Shown in pieces: positions 21,860-33,149 of a stretch of 64,000 nt of DNA. How positions within the stretch are numbered: the stretch's first letter is position 1; the number at the start of each line of letters is the position of its first letter. The notes under the pieces were generated by a model that was given only the letters and a program-made list of their open reading frames with translations, had not been told where the DNA came from and did not search any database. A program made the position numbers and the translations under genes. The stretch is taken from NCBI GenBank assembly GCA_022702705.1, contig CM040428.1:53995198-54059197 (forward strand), written 5' to 3'. The DNA is from Papilionanthe hookeriana x Papilionanthe teres. Its lineage: Eukaryota; Streptophyta; Magnoliopsida; Asparagales; Orchidaceae.

Positions 21860-22636
21860 TTAACGCTACCCAATTCCCATGTATTTCAATATATAACTTT
21901 TAAATTTTATTTTTTACATTTTTTACATTTTTTTACAATTATGAAGGCCTACATTTGAGTCTAAAGGCCTTCGTTTGAGTATAACTAAAATTGAATGCAT
22001 TAAATGTAATTTTAGTAATAGTAGCTCTAGTGACAGAAGTGTAACTTTGGATGATCAAATTATTAAAAGGTGTGAAAAACTTAGATATCTCGAATCTATT
22101 GTTGAAAGCGATGGTGATATAGGTGGGGATATTAATAGTAGAATTCAAGTTGGTTGGTTGAAGTGGAAGAATGTGTCGGGCCTATTGTGTGATATAATGT
22201 ACCGCTTAGACCCAAAGGATAAATTTATAAGATGGTGGTGAGACTTGCAATGCTCTATGGTGCTGAATGCTAAGTTAAGTGTTGTCGAGATGAGAATGAT
22301 TAGGTGGATGAGTGGCTTACACTTAGAGACAAAAATGTGAAATGATTATAACCGTGATAGGGTTGGTGTAGCTCCCGTGACGGACAAAATTAGAGAGAGT
22401 AGCCTTAGATGGTTTGGTCACATTAAACGTCAACCATCGGATGATCCGATTATGAGAGTACATGTTTTGAATTCGACTTTTGTTAAGAAATGCAAAGGTA
22501 GATCTAAGAAGACTTGGGCTTATTGCATAAAAAATTATCTTAGTTTATTAGAATTAAATGAAAATATGACACTAAACAGGACACAATGGAGAAAAAATGA
22601 TTTATGCAGCCGACCCCACTTAGTGGGATAAAGGCT

Positions 22637-22691
<55 letters not shown>

Positions 22692-22866
22692 ACATTTATA
22701 ACACACAAATCTTTCATATTGAATGAAAACTATCACTATCTTAACTTTTAAAATGTAAAACACAAATTTCCATGCATAAAAAAAGGATGAAATATATCTA
22801 AAAATTAAAGTTTTTGTGTTGTATATATAAATACATATGAATCAAGTGGTAGTATGTAAATCTTCC
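21860..22866. mobile_element. Palindromic MITE split by a LINE insertion
   Basis: The left part of a MITE (about 21860-21945: cccaattcccatgtattt...) and its right part (about 22691-22866: tacatttataacacacaaatc... ending gtggtagtatgtaaatcttcc) join into one copy of the palindromic family once the LINE at 21948-22690 is removed. A short tacattt occurs at both junctions and may be the LINE target duplication. Confidence 0.75.
21948..22690 (+). mobile_element. RTE-type LINE, 5'-truncated, with (TTG)n tail
   Basis: The + strand encodes the C-terminal part of an RTE LINE polyprotein in two pieces. The first is LSITKIECIKCNFS...DDQIIKRCEKLRYLESIVE...SRIQVGWLKWKNVSGLLCD (21975-22241). After a frame break the second is TDKIRESSLRWFGHIKRQPS...LNRTQWRKN, ending near 22631. 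It finishes with ccacttagtgggataaaggc and an 18-unit (TTG)n tail (22637-22690), the characteristic 3' end of plant RTE LINEs. It is a dead 0.74-kb fragment with no endonuclease and only the end of the reverse transcriptase region. Confidence 0.88.
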
Positions 22867-22943
22867 AAAATTTAGTATGACAATACAATATAGTTATAAT
22901 AGCCATAACACCACATATTATAATCATGACATAAAATAGTGCA

Positions 22944-23014
<71 letters not shown>

Positions 23015-25683
23015 AGCATTTCTAATTCATGTATCTTATTCTCAAATAATCCAATAAATTTGTCGCGCTTTTATTATTATAATAGTTTAAAATAAAATGA
23101 GAGAGCCTTCAATCTTATGAAAATCTGATGATATTTTGGAGAACTGCAGAGTGAGAAAAATATCTAAAAAAAAATTCTAATTACTTGGGTTATTTATATG
23201 TTTTTTTCTTATATTTGCTCGTTTTTTTACTACATTTTAATTCCTGAGCTTATTCGTGGATTTTCTAATTTCATTTAGTACGAGTTCACACTGTTGTTAG
23301 AATTTAATGTAGCTTAATGATTTCGACAGCCTAAATTTATATTAGGAGAATCACAACTAGGGTTTAAGAGAATGGAACCACTGCTTTTGAATCATATCAA
23401 TCTTTAAGGAAAATAAAATTTTCATTTTCTGAAATCACTATAAGTCAATATGAGACAGCTTTCTGTCTGCGTTGCTTTTCAGATCGTCACCACAGTTTTG
23501 TTTGGGGAGCTCCTTTCATGTTGCTTTTAAATATTTTTGTGGTAGAAAGTTTTATTTTTTCAACTTTAACTGTTAAAGTGTAGTGACAGCTAGAAAGTTA
23601 CGGTCTGACTTTTTAAAAATAAAATAATTTTATAGTAGCCACCGCAGTTTTTTTAAAAACAGCTTCTTCTACAGCAGCGTCATGATTGCTTCTTCAAACA
23701 GCAGCAGCTACCCAAACAGACATATAAAATAGCACATTAGAGTTTTAAAATTACGGTTTTTTATGCTATTGATAGAAACTTTAAATCAACCATGTTTTTG
23801 ATTGATGGCTTTATTTTGACTGATAACCTTTCATAAATTTTGACTTATTAAATGGTTAATTCATAGAAGTTTTATATTTTGATATTTAGTCATTTTAAAA
23901 AAGTTTCGAAGCCATTTTCAAAAATTTTTGTGTTGAATAGAAAATAGGGATTCAACATGTGCTTAACATCAATTTAAGAATTGATCAATTATTCTCGTAG
24001 AAACGATCTTCAACTCAATTTCACTTTATTACGTGAAAAGACATGCGCACTTATGTAGTTTAATGGTTTCAACGTAGCCATGATCTACCCTTCAAAATAA
24101 CAAATAAGATTTAAGAAAATAGAGCTATCTGTCAGGGACATTTAGTCTCATATCAGCTAGGTGTAAGGCCGACAAGCAATATATAAGTCCTGGGCTGCCC
24201 ACCTCTCTTAAGAGCTTTTTTGGGAACGTGACATATCTCTTTAAAATCATAGCAATCTTCAAGGGAATTGAACAATTTAATTTTTGAAATCACTAAACCT
24301 ATAGAAATGTTGCAATAGGGATTTGAAATTAGGATTTTTTTGCTATCGATCGAGGCTTTAGATCACTCTCATTTCTGATTGAACTATATATTTTAAATGA
24401 AAGATGTATCATAAATTTTGACTTATTAAAATTGCAAATTCTTAGGATTTATATATTTGGGTATTTAATTACTTTATAAAAAAATTAAAAATTTTGAATA
24501 GAAAATAGGATTTTAAACTATTGCTCAACTTCAATTTAAAATTCACTAATTAACCTTGTGGGAACGGTCATCGACTCAATTTTATTTTATTAACTGAATG
24601 ACACGTGCACTTACATTTGCCCATAAAAAACCAAGTCAACGACTCATCTAAGCAAGCTTAATTCGACACATATAATAATACTAAATATGCATATTCTAAA
24701 ACATGAAATTGCATAAATAATATCAATTATATTTAACAGATTAATTGTGCATACAAAAATATTTTAACTTAAGGATTTCATTAAGTTATAATGGTCCTAA
24801 CAAAGAAGGGCATATTTATTCCTTGATAAATAATAATTATTTATTTTAAATGAGCCATATGAAAATTGAAATTTAATTGACCAAGTGGGAGTTCAACATG
24901 AAACAAACTCTAAAAAATATTAAATTGGAACTGGTGAAACCTAGTCAACTGAGGTTACCACATAACCAATCTAATCTAAAAGTTATAACTCTAAGATTAG
25001 TTCTTTATATCATAAATTAGATTATAGTCTTTTCTAAATATATTGAATTAGCACAAGATAATTTCTCTGTTTAAGTAAAATTATCATAACCTAAAATAAT
25101 CTAAATAGAATAACCAAAAATATTGATTTAGTACAAATAAATTTTTGAATCTTCACTTTAGCCGGAAAGTGTTGAAGATGGAGTATGTCGTGGCAATGCT
25201 AATGCTGACTCGATTTCGAATGTAGGCGACATTTTAGTAATGCTTATGAGCCCCTTTGATCTTCCTTTTAGTGTACCCTTTGGTCTTCGGCATATGAGCG
25301 CTCTTTAAATATACATTATATCTCCTAATTTGTTAAAATTTTTTGAGATTCGTGCTAACACGTTATGGATGTACAATAATTTTAATTATGCTTATTATGC
25401 ATCAATTATGTAATAAAAATTGCATACGTAATTTCTAAATGTAGTTAACTTTATATATGTTTAAAATAAAATTGAAATAATCAAATCGAACCACCGTTCG
25501 ATTTTACATGATTCATCATTATGTTTGATCAACTTGACCAACATTTTTTGACATACTAAATGAGTTAATTTTATAAATTTATAATCCAAATCATCCTAAC
25601 CAAATAAATAAACACCCCAAAAGGGTATTAGGAAAAGAAAGCATGAGAAAAAGAAAGCGAATCTTTACGACCCCTTCAAATCA
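22867..25683. other. AT-rich intergenic DNA with a diverged duplication
   Basis: No gene is supported. A long (TA)n tract lies at 22948-23012. Two diverged segments, about 23740-24060 and 24320-24625, share the order cataaattttgacttatt, ttgaatagaaaatagg, caacttcaattt-aa, gaacg-tcatcgactcaattt or gaaacgatcttcaactcaattt, and gcacttatgt or gcacttaca. They look like two copies of one old non-coding repeat. The rest is unremarkable. Confidence 0.45.
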
Positions 25684-25811
25684 TAAAAAAATATTACGTC
25701 CGCTAAATCGGATGTGTGGATGATGACGTGGATCACACAAGCACACGTTCGACACTATGGTGTGATCCATACCGTGGTCCGCACATTCATCATCCGGGCA
25801 TAATATTTCTC
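25684..25811. mobile_element. Short hAT-like MITE with 8-bp target duplication
   Basis: A 128-bp foldback element has ends that are inverted matches (aaatattacgtccg at the left, cgggcataatattt at the right) and an inner inverted pair (gtggatcacac / gtgtgatccat). It is flanked by a perfect direct repeat, tcaaatca at 25676-25683 and 25812-25819, an 8-bp target duplication as made by hAT transposases. It lies about 370 bp downstream of the MCTP stop codon. Confidence 0.7.
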
Positions 25812-26186
25812 TCAAATCACATCCTAAGGAATGTGACTAGGGACGACGTTATGTGTTGAAATGTAGCTTATGCCAATAACAATACATTATTGTGTTTATT
25901 ACGTCTAATGTTTCTCAACATTTTAAGAAATTCCTAAGACCACACATGTTTGTCAAAATCAGATTTGAATATAAAGTCTAATAACTTTAAACCAATTAGT
26001 TAAAATATCTCAATACATGCATCATGTATCAAAATGCAGCTTATGGCATTCACACTTGAAAATTCGTCATACATCTTCATCAAAATTCGCTGAAATTTTT
26101 ACATATTTCAAATCTATATCACTATAAATTTCAAAACTAAGTTCATAATATTTCTCAGAATAAGAGTCTGCAACCCAAATTCCCCA

Positions 26187-29126
26187 TCACAACATAGAAT
26201 CTGTCCTTGCAGGCAGTCTCCTGAAGAAGTTTATAGTTGGAGAAGGCATTTTATGCCTGAACATTGGATGCCTCATCAAATAAAAACCAGCAACCACCAC
26301 CAAAATCGAGAATGGAGTCACATAAAGCACCGCAGCACTACACAGACAGAACACCAAAAATATAGCCGTTGCTCTCGGATCTCTCCAATTCAAAAGCATC
26401 TGCAACCTCTCCCCCTGCGTCGCCACGTCGCCGACAAACGTCTGCATCCTCCCCGCCACACTCCTCAGCCTATCATACCTCATCCTCACCAGCTCCGGCC
26501 CTTTACTCGTCGGAAACGAGTCGAATTCCTCATCCAACTCATCCGGATGCACCGAGTCAGCCTGTGAAATTCTCGTGTTCATGTGAGGAGGATGGCGGGA
26601 CCGGTATCGATAATTCCACATTCCAATCAGAAAGGAGTAGAGGAAAATGGTTGGAACTATGAGCTCAGGGAAGCACACAAGCATCACAAACAAGACATGA
26701 ACTAACACTGTTGTTATCGGATTTTTCCAGTAACAGACATCACCGAACCATCTTCCTACCGCCATTACTCCAGAGAAAACTGACATGAGCCGCGAAAAGT
26801 TAGCTTTGCTTCGTCTCATGCTCCATAGATGTGATTCCACATCTGACATGTACTCGACGACTTCCTTCCTCAATGGAGGCTCCATTCGACTCAACCTCGA
26901 AGCCACAAGCTGAACTGCATGGTTGCGAAGAACTTCGAGCTGGGTTATGGATAATGGATGAAGGTAATGTAGTTTGGGCAGTAATGGCTTCGAGTATATC
27001 AACATCGTGTTGAGAAGGGAGGTTGAAGAGAACCGGATTGCAAGATGGAGCTCACCCATTTTCTTCAAGCCAGAGTTATGAAGAACGAGTAGGGGATATG
27101 AGTGAGTGTATACTCTTCCAGTTTCCAGAGTTGAAAGTCTAATCCTGACTTTGCCAATTCTGCCATCCTTGGCTTCCTCGCTGGCCTTTTCAAGCTGGTT
27201 ATTGTCAAAAACTCCGACGGTGAGGACGGTGGCGGTGTCATAAACCTCCCATGTGTACTGCTCGTTGTATCTTGGGCTCAAATTGTTCAAGACAGTTCGA
27301 GTTCTAATCCACTTCTGGCCATACTTTGCCACACAGTAAGTATCGCAGGTGCCTTTTCCTTCTCTCGTCTTCATCGGTTGGAGGCCATCGGCGTTCAGGA
27401 TTCCGAGCTCAAGTAAGCCAATCGATGGCTTCCATAGTTGCTTCGCTGTTGGCCTTAGATCGCTGCTGTAATGAGTTGACTCATCAAGAACATGGTACCC
27501 GCCATCAAGGCAGATTCTTACATGCAGTCTGCTTAAAAATTTCTCCCTTTTCCTCTCCTTTTCGTCTTCTGTTACTGCATTCTTTTCCAAAGTGTACCAC
27601 TTTGTGTCGATAAGTCTATCGTCTAAGCGCTTCTCGACTGTGGAGAGATGTATTTGAACTCGGCCGATGGTTTCTTCTTTGTTGGATGTGACGCGGTCGA
27701 CTACTGAGAGAAGCAAGGCTTCCTCAAACGGCTCTGCGGCAACGAACATGAACTCCTCATTCCATAAAACATTCATCGTCCTCGCCTGGATTGGCTTGGT
27801 TTTGAGAACCTGAACTCCAATTTGGCACCTCACTAATACGTCGGGAAACCTGGTTTTGTCCGCTATTATGATGTCCTGAGCTTCGATGATGTTGACACGA
27901 ACATACCAAAGCCGTGGCGAATGATAAACCTTTGATCTGATTAGAGAATTGAAAGCAGCAGCAGTTGGTCCTCCTCCCATCGAATCAGGATGTGAAGCAA
28001 TGGGGAAGCACTCATCAGCTTGAGTTCCAATCCATACTGCTAACATGAGCTCTCCTTTCCCCTTTCCTCCCTTTTTATCAACCATCCAGTACCACTCCGG
28101 AGCCAGCGGGCTGTCAGGCGGTGCGCGCCGAGGGAGATCTGTGAGATCAAAGAACACCATTCCAACAAAGTCGTCTTTGATAACATCCTTGTCTTTAACT
28201 AGAACTTCGATGACCGAGGATTGAAGCCGGTCGATTGGAAAGGCGAAAACTTCATCCCACTGTGGGTTTTGATTCTTCACAAAGTGTCTGGTTCTGGCTT
28301 TGTTGTTCCCGAGTCGCACCTCAACGTAAGGATCAAGGCTTCCGGTGATGTCCTTGGAGGGTAAATCTCGAGCTTTGACAACACGGACGAAGAGGTATTC
28401 GACTTTTTCAACGAGATCATAGGTGCTGGTCGGCTTCTCTCCAGGAATTACTCTACCTCCCACAACTTGGCCACCTCCGAGCTTTGGTCTTGTTTCTTTG
28501 AGCTGGAACTCCAATGGCTGTTGTTGTGAAGGAGAGAAAACTCTTGTTGGTCTTTGAGGAGCTGATTTCATTTCGTCGACCATGAAAGAAGTTTTGGGCT
28601 GGTTTTGCTCTCGGGGAAGGTGATGGAAGGTGTTTGTAGAAGTTGAATTTGGAAATGGAAATTGATCTTCAGACTGATAATCCTGAAAGAAATCAGAATC
28701 AGGGAGAGGACTGGAAGACCTCACAGATGGATCATCAGTAAGAAAAACTTTGAGCCCGAGCTCTCCTTTTGTGCTGGAAAACATGTTCTTCTTCTCCAAT
28801 GGATAGTAGAGGACAGCTGCATCAGATTGAGAGACGAATGAGGAGCCAGAAATCTGAACTTTACCGATAGCCGACTTCGATCTGGTTTCTTTGTTTACGT
28901 GGTAGACGACTGCTTTGAGAGGGGAATCATGGAGGGAAGAGGGATTAGAGACGGTGAAGTAGAAGAGCTCGTTCCAGTGGGGATTGAGGTCGCCATCTTT
29001 GATGGCAGTTCGGAACTTCTGGTTATCAAAATGGAGCTCAACACAGGGATTACAGGAGACATGGCCTTCCTTTGGGTAGAGGTCATGAGCACTGACAACT
29101 TCTACTCCCAACTTAAGATTGCTCAT
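26187..29126 (-). CDS. MCTP: MCTP: multiple C2 domain and transmembrane region protein
   Basis: Plant MCTPs (including QUIRKY and FTIP1) tether ER to plasma membrane, often at plasmodesmata, and affect movement of signalling proteins. The 979-aa single-exon ORF is full length. Domains: C2A 1-130, a Pro/Ser-rich linker 131-240, C2B 242-366, C2C 405-540, C2D 568-700, and the C-terminal phosphoribosyltransferase C-terminal (PRT_C) region 804-979 with hydrophobic segments at about 806-838 and 919-950. It ends in the family signature FFRRLPARTDSML. C2B keeps the acidic Ca2+-binding loops (SLDPYVEV, KDKDVIKDDF). C2A has SCNPCVEL in place of an Asp-containing loop and may not bind Ca2+. Four C2 domains place it with the QUIRKY/MCTP6-16-type members rather than three-C2 FTIP1; the exact orthologue cannot be decided here. 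A 5' UTR intron is likely. Confidence 0.96.
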   Translation of the reverse strand: MSNLKLGVEVVSAHDLYPKEGHVSCNPCVELHFDNQKFRTAIKDGDLNPHWNELFYFTVSNPSSLHDSPLKAVVYHVNKETRSKSAIGKVQISGSSFVSQSDAAVLYYPLEKKNMFSSTKGELGLKVFLTDDPSVRSSSPLPDSDFFQDYQSEDQFPFPNSTSTNTFHHLPREQNQPKTSFMVDEMKSAPQRPTRVFSPSQQQPLEFQLKETRPKLGGGQVVGGRVIPGEKPTSTYDLVEKVEYLFVRVVKARDLPSKDITGSLDPYVEVRLGNNKARTRHFVKNQNPQWDEVFAFPIDRLQSSVIEVLVKDKDVIKDDFVGMVFFDLTDLPRRAPPDSPLAPEWYWMVDKKGGKGKGELMLAVWIGTQADECFPIASHPDSMGGGPTAAAFNSLIRSKVYHSPRLWYVRVNIIEAQDIIIADKTRFPDVLVRCQIGVQVLKTKPIQARTMNVLWNEEFMFVAAEPFEEALLLSVVDRVTSNKEETIGRVQIHLSTVEKRLDDRLIDTKWYTLEKNAVTEDEKERKREKFLSRLHVRICLDGGYHVLDESTHYSSDLRPTAKQLWKPSIGLLELGILNADGLQPMKTREGKGTCDTYCVAKYGQKWIRTRTVLNNLSPRYNEQYTWEVYDTATVLTVGVFDNNQLEKASEEAKDGRIGKVRIRLSTLETGRVYTHSYPLLVLHNSGLKKMGELHLAIRFSSTSLLNTMLIYSKPLLPKLHYLHPLSITQLEVLRNHAVQLVASRLSRMEPPLRKEVVEYMSDVESHLWSMRRSKANFSRLMSVFSGVMAVGRWFGDVCYWKNPITTVLVHVLFVMLVCFPELIVPTIFLYSFLIGMWNYRYRSRHPPHMNTRISQADSVHPDELDEEFDSFPTSKGPELVRMRYDRLRSVAGRMQTFVGDVATQGERLQMLLNWRDPRATAIFLVFCLCSAAVLYVTPFSILVVVAGFYLMRHPMFRHKMPSPTINFFRRLPARTDSML

Positions 29127-29187
29127 TTGGAAAGAAGTTTTTTTCTTTCGGAAGGAATTCTAACTACTGGAAGCAAACTGTCTGAAG

Positions 29188-30124
29188 CTGGAGGAGGAAG
29201 AAAGAAGGTTAGCTGTTACAGAGATTTAGAACTTCAACAGAGTTGATGAAGCTCATGTGTTGTTCTACACAAATGTATATTTTTTTTGGTTGTGCAGATC
29301 ATAACTAACAATATACCTTTAAATGGTGCCTTAAATCAGAATACTAGTTGAAACAATTTAGTTAACACAGGTATTGTTAATCGAAGCATACATAAATTAG
29401 CAGGAAATTTATTTCTTATATAAGTTCTAAAATGTCTCACAAATTATTAAAATAAAAGCATAATATATAGTTTGCAAAAGAAAACAAGTTTTCTATATCA
29501 ACTTCAAACAAAGACTCATTACCCTATCATCTATTGGATCTCCAAAAGCTTGTCTTCACAAGTTTTATACTGAAAATTTGAAAAATTTTATCACAAAACA
29601 TGATTAGATTGTAACTTGCTTAGGCTATGCATGATTTGCTTTTGTTTCTCTTTTTATTTTTTTATTTATTAATGTTTTAGAAAACATATTTCAAGTAGAA
29701 AAGATGTCCAAAAACCTATTTTTATTTTTATTTTTATTTTCTGAAAAAAAAATATATTTCTTAGATTTATAAAAATAGCTTGATAGATTTTTTGGAAACT
29801 AAAATAAGTAGAAAAAGATGAAAAAAAACTATTCCTTCTTACACACAAAGCCTGTAAACTACATCAATTTTGAATTATTATTAGACACAAAAGAGCATAT
29901 ATAAAGCTTCAATGCAAAATTGCGACAAATTGAACATACATATAGCAATATTGTCTACAGAAATCCATTTTCTGAATAGTAAATTATCTTCTGTAGCAAA
30001 TCATCAAACAGCTAAACAGACATACATCAGAAATTATTAATATACCCAATAATTATTAAATGATTATCTTCAAAAGAAAGGAAAAAAGAAGATTTCTAAG
30101 ATGAGAGAGAGAGGAGGTTCTTAC
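29188..30124 (-). other. Probable 5' UTR intron of the MCTP gene
   Basis: Upstream of the MCTP start codon, the minus strand has a ctaac branch-point-like sequence and a pyrimidine tract ending in ctcctccag (acceptor at 29188-29189). A good donor, GAAG/GTAAGAA, lies at 30124. This would give a 937-nt intron in the leader. A second donor-like site (aaggtaagg) lies near 30360. The call rests on splice-site appearance only. The intron interior is AT-rich and holds no gene. Confidence 0.4.
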
Positions 30125-31165
30125 CTTCTTCAGAGCAAGTGCAAAAAAATAAAATAAAATAAAACAAACAAACACAGATAATTAAAAGAAACAAAGAAGA
30201 AGAGAAAGTGATAAGGAAATCGTCTAAATTCTTCTATGTGGTAAAGAAGAGCGCCGACCTTCCTATCAACATACGCATGGGAATCCTTTCTGTCTCTCTC
30301 TATCAACATAGATTTTCTTTTATTTCTCCCATTCACAAGAAAAAATAAAAATAAAAGCCCTTACCTTCTCTTCTCCTTCTGTTATACAAATATTATTATT
30401 TTTAAGCTTTAAATTAGTTAAAAATGGAGGGGAAAAAGAAACTTTCTTCTCTTCTATGTCTTCACAATCAATCAAACAAAAAGTAAACGGTAGGATGGGT
30501 TGACGGCGACCCAGGAAGGATTAGATTATATAACAACAATTTTAAAAAGCTGCCAATAGACAGGTTTGTCAATATTAAGAGATATTTATTAATAAAATAG
30601 TGCCTTAAGGCCCATCTAATAACTTGCGTTTGATTAAGGTGTTAACATAATGCGTGTTCCACGTTTGTGACCAACTAGCTCTAGTCGTTGGGTCATATTT
30701 TGGCATTATAATAATATTCAGGCTGATTGTGATGTTATATAAGCAGAAAATGACATTATTTATTAAAATTTTCATCGTTATGGTTTGATAATTAAAATGT
30801 ATATTAAAAATTGTTTGCACCAATCTTTCTAATGAAATTTTGGATTTACCAGTAATTTCATATATTTAGGGATGTCACAAAAATGATCCTACACGCTAAT
30901 CCGATTTAAAAGCTATTAAAAGATTTAGATTCACAAAGACCTAACTAAATATCAGAGTTAATCGTCAAACAATGAAAAAATTAATATTGTTGTATAAATC
31001 AAATAGGAACTTACAATCAAAGACAATGAAAATCAGAAATTATAACAAATGACCCCTGGAGAGGTAGCAAAGGGCAGTTGATGGGCTTTAAAATGTGTCC
31101 GCAGCAAAGGGTGTGGTAGCAGCGAGGAGAAGATGGGAAGCTGCAGGAACAAAAAAGTTTGGTGG
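30125..31165. other. MCTP upstream region and spacer
   Basis: About 30125-30480 on the minus strand is rich in CT and AG runs, as expected for a leader or promoter of the MCTP gene. 30480-31165 shows no recognisable gene. The final part (about 31040-31165) is GC-richer and belongs to the same pre-insertion locus as 36593-37080, now split by the Copia insertion. Confidence 0.4.
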
Positions 31166-31170
31166 CTATC

Positions 31171-31515
31171 TATTAGGTATGGCTCATATACCAAATAAAG
31201 GATAAATGTTGGAGCGGAGCTGTCAAATCGGGAGAGTTATGTTATGTGGCTTAGGGGTGCGGGGGCACACCCCCGTGGTACGTTACAGGGTTAATTTTGT
31301 AATTACACATTGTACTGTAGAGTTATATATATGTGTGTATATGTTATTTATAACCCTTGGAAAGATTCTGTATCTTGTACTCTTTTCTGAAATTGAAAGA
31401 AAATTGTTGCTCTGCTTCCGAGGACGTAGGCATCTATGTTGAACCTCGTTAAATCTTAGTGTCTTCTTCTGGATTTGTGTTGATTCTTGCATTCTTTGCC
31501 ATAAAATTCTCAACA
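31171..31515 (+). repeat. 5' LTR of the Copia element
   Basis: This 345-bp repeat is homologous to 36244-36587. It starts TATTAGG (mutated from TGTTGGG, intact in the 3' copy) and ends CTCAACA. It contains tatata TATA-like sequence and the shared block ttgtactcttttctgaaatt near the presumed transcription start/polyadenylation region. Directly downstream no clean tRNA-Met primer site is visible; only a weak ttatatcattg. Confidence 0.93.
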
Positions 31516-31539
31516 AGTTATATCATTGTCTGGTTCTAG

Positions 31540-32130
31540 GGCATAGAAGATTTCGGCACAAATTCAACAATTTGGCAGGAAGAAGAAGATTTGAGAAAGT
31601 TTCGGCTAAGGTTCGGTGAAAGAGAACGAATCAGCAAAGTCGACAGTTGAGGCAGACAGAAGGACTGAAGGGCTTCGGTATTTCTCGCAAAAGAGGTTCG
31701 CGACAAAGGATTCGCAAAGCAGAGGGCTCGCGAGTTTGAGCAGGCTTCGGGAGTTGGACGAACAGCGTCTAGGCTTCCCTGTGACAGGCGAAGGAGTTCG
31801 GTCTCGATAGTTTGGTTCGCGATCATAAGATCGGCGGCGTCCAACTTCTTTCGCGACAGGCAGCATCTCGGCTAATTCGCAGAGGCGGCTTCGGCAATCG
31901 ATTTTGGTGTCCCTTTGCGAGCAGACGCGAAGGCTTCACACGACAGAAGGTGTCAGCGACTAGGTTGTGCGAACAGAAGAGCGAATCGCGACAGCAAGAG
32001 GATTTCGCGAACTGCAGGAGTTCGCGCAGGTTTGGATCGCGATAGAGCAGGTCGCGCATTCAGGTCTCTTTCGCAATCAGGAACGATTTGGAGAGAAGCA
32101 GTTCGCGACAACAGTTCAAAAAAAATTATG
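31540..32130 (+). other. CpG-rich leader of the Copia element with TCGCGA array
   Basis: Between the 5' LTR and gag lies about 0.6 kb that is much richer in GC and CpG than its surroundings. The palindrome TCGCGA occurs eight times within about 430 bp (31690-32110), usually as ttcgcgac or atcgcgac, with additional near matches (ttcgcaa, tcgcgca). Short open frames here on both strands look like by-products of composition. A role in packaging, translation or silencing is possible but unproven. Confidence 0.7.
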
Positions 32131-32239
32131 GGTTTAATGAAGGATTTTGTTTGAAGTAATTGGGGCGAGCAATTCAACAACCGAGGCAGAAGAATTCCAA
32201 GAAAATTTGTGGCAAATTAATTTCAAATTGCAATTTCTG

Positions 32240-33142
32240 GTGCAAAATTCAAGGTGGCTAAGTTTGATGGAATCAGAAATTTCGTGTTGTGGCAAACAAG
32301 GGTGAAAGATTTGTTGGATCAACATAGAACATTGAAAGCTTTGCGGGCAATGAAACCGGATGCCATGGAGGATGATGATTGAGAAGAATTACAACAACGA
32401 GCAACAGCAACCATACGCCTATGTCTGGCAGATGAGGTTATGTATCACGTGATGAATTTAAAATCTCCATGAGATGTATGAAAGAAATTAGAAACTCTGT
32501 TTAAGTTCAATTCTCTGGCGAATAAACTGTATCTGAAGCAAAAGTTGTATGACAGTCAAGATGCAAAGGTGTTCGATCCGGCGCAACATATGATCGAGCT
32601 CAATCAAGTAATCACAGATTTATCATGGCTTGATGTGAGTATTGAGGATGAAGACCGAGCAATGATTTTGGTATGTTTATTGTCTTCCTCGTATGAACAC
32701 CTCGTGACCACTCCAACATATGGGAAAGAAACTATCAAAGTTGATGAGATTACTGCAGCATTGTTGGCTCACAACTAGCGGGAACAGAATGCAGGGGAAA
32801 GCTCTCATGACGACAGTTTATATGTTAAGGGTAATCAAGATCGTGGAAGGAAGAAAGAGAAGAAGAGTTTTGGAAGACGAAATTCCAGATCAAAGTCTAA
32901 AGGCAAAGAGACGATTCATTGCTACAAGTACAAGGAGAATGTCATACAAAGAGAGATTGTCCAAAGCTCAAGACGCAGACTGAGGAGAAACGTGATGCAC
33001 CATCCAAGTCTGTAAATGTGGTGCAGAGTGACAATTCAGATGACAGTGATGGTGATATGCTTTCAGTTTCATCAACTCAGTTTATTGATACATGGATTTT
33101 TGATTCAGGATGCTCTTATCACATAACAACTAACAGGGTGTA
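32240..33142 (+). pseudogene. Copia gag and protease region
   Basis: The gag reads KVAKFDGIRNFVLWQTRVKD, then the conserved block LANKLYLKQKLY...MIELNQVITDLSWLDVSIED and SSSYEHLVTT...VDEITAALLAHN. Stops stand at 32380, 32470, 32479 and 32776, all at positions where relatives have Trp or Gln. The CCHC zinc knuckle is split by a frameshift (HCYKYK in one frame, CHTKRDCPK in the next). The protease box DTWIFDSGCSYHITTNRV follows at about 33090-33142. Confidence 0.88.
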
Positions 33143-33149
33143 ATTTACT

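Noticed and set aside
22535..22717. Minus-strand open frame with a long polyglutamine run
   Set aside because: It is the reverse complement of the (TTG)n tail of the RTE LINE; there is no independent evidence of a gene.
26253..29246. Plus-strand open frames opposite the MCTP gene
   Set aside because: Shadows of the 979-codon MCTP frame.
31616..32180. Several overlapping open frames on both strands in the Copia leader
   Set aside because: They arise from the GC-rich, stop-poor TCGCGA-containing leader; none shows protein similarity or a consistent frame.
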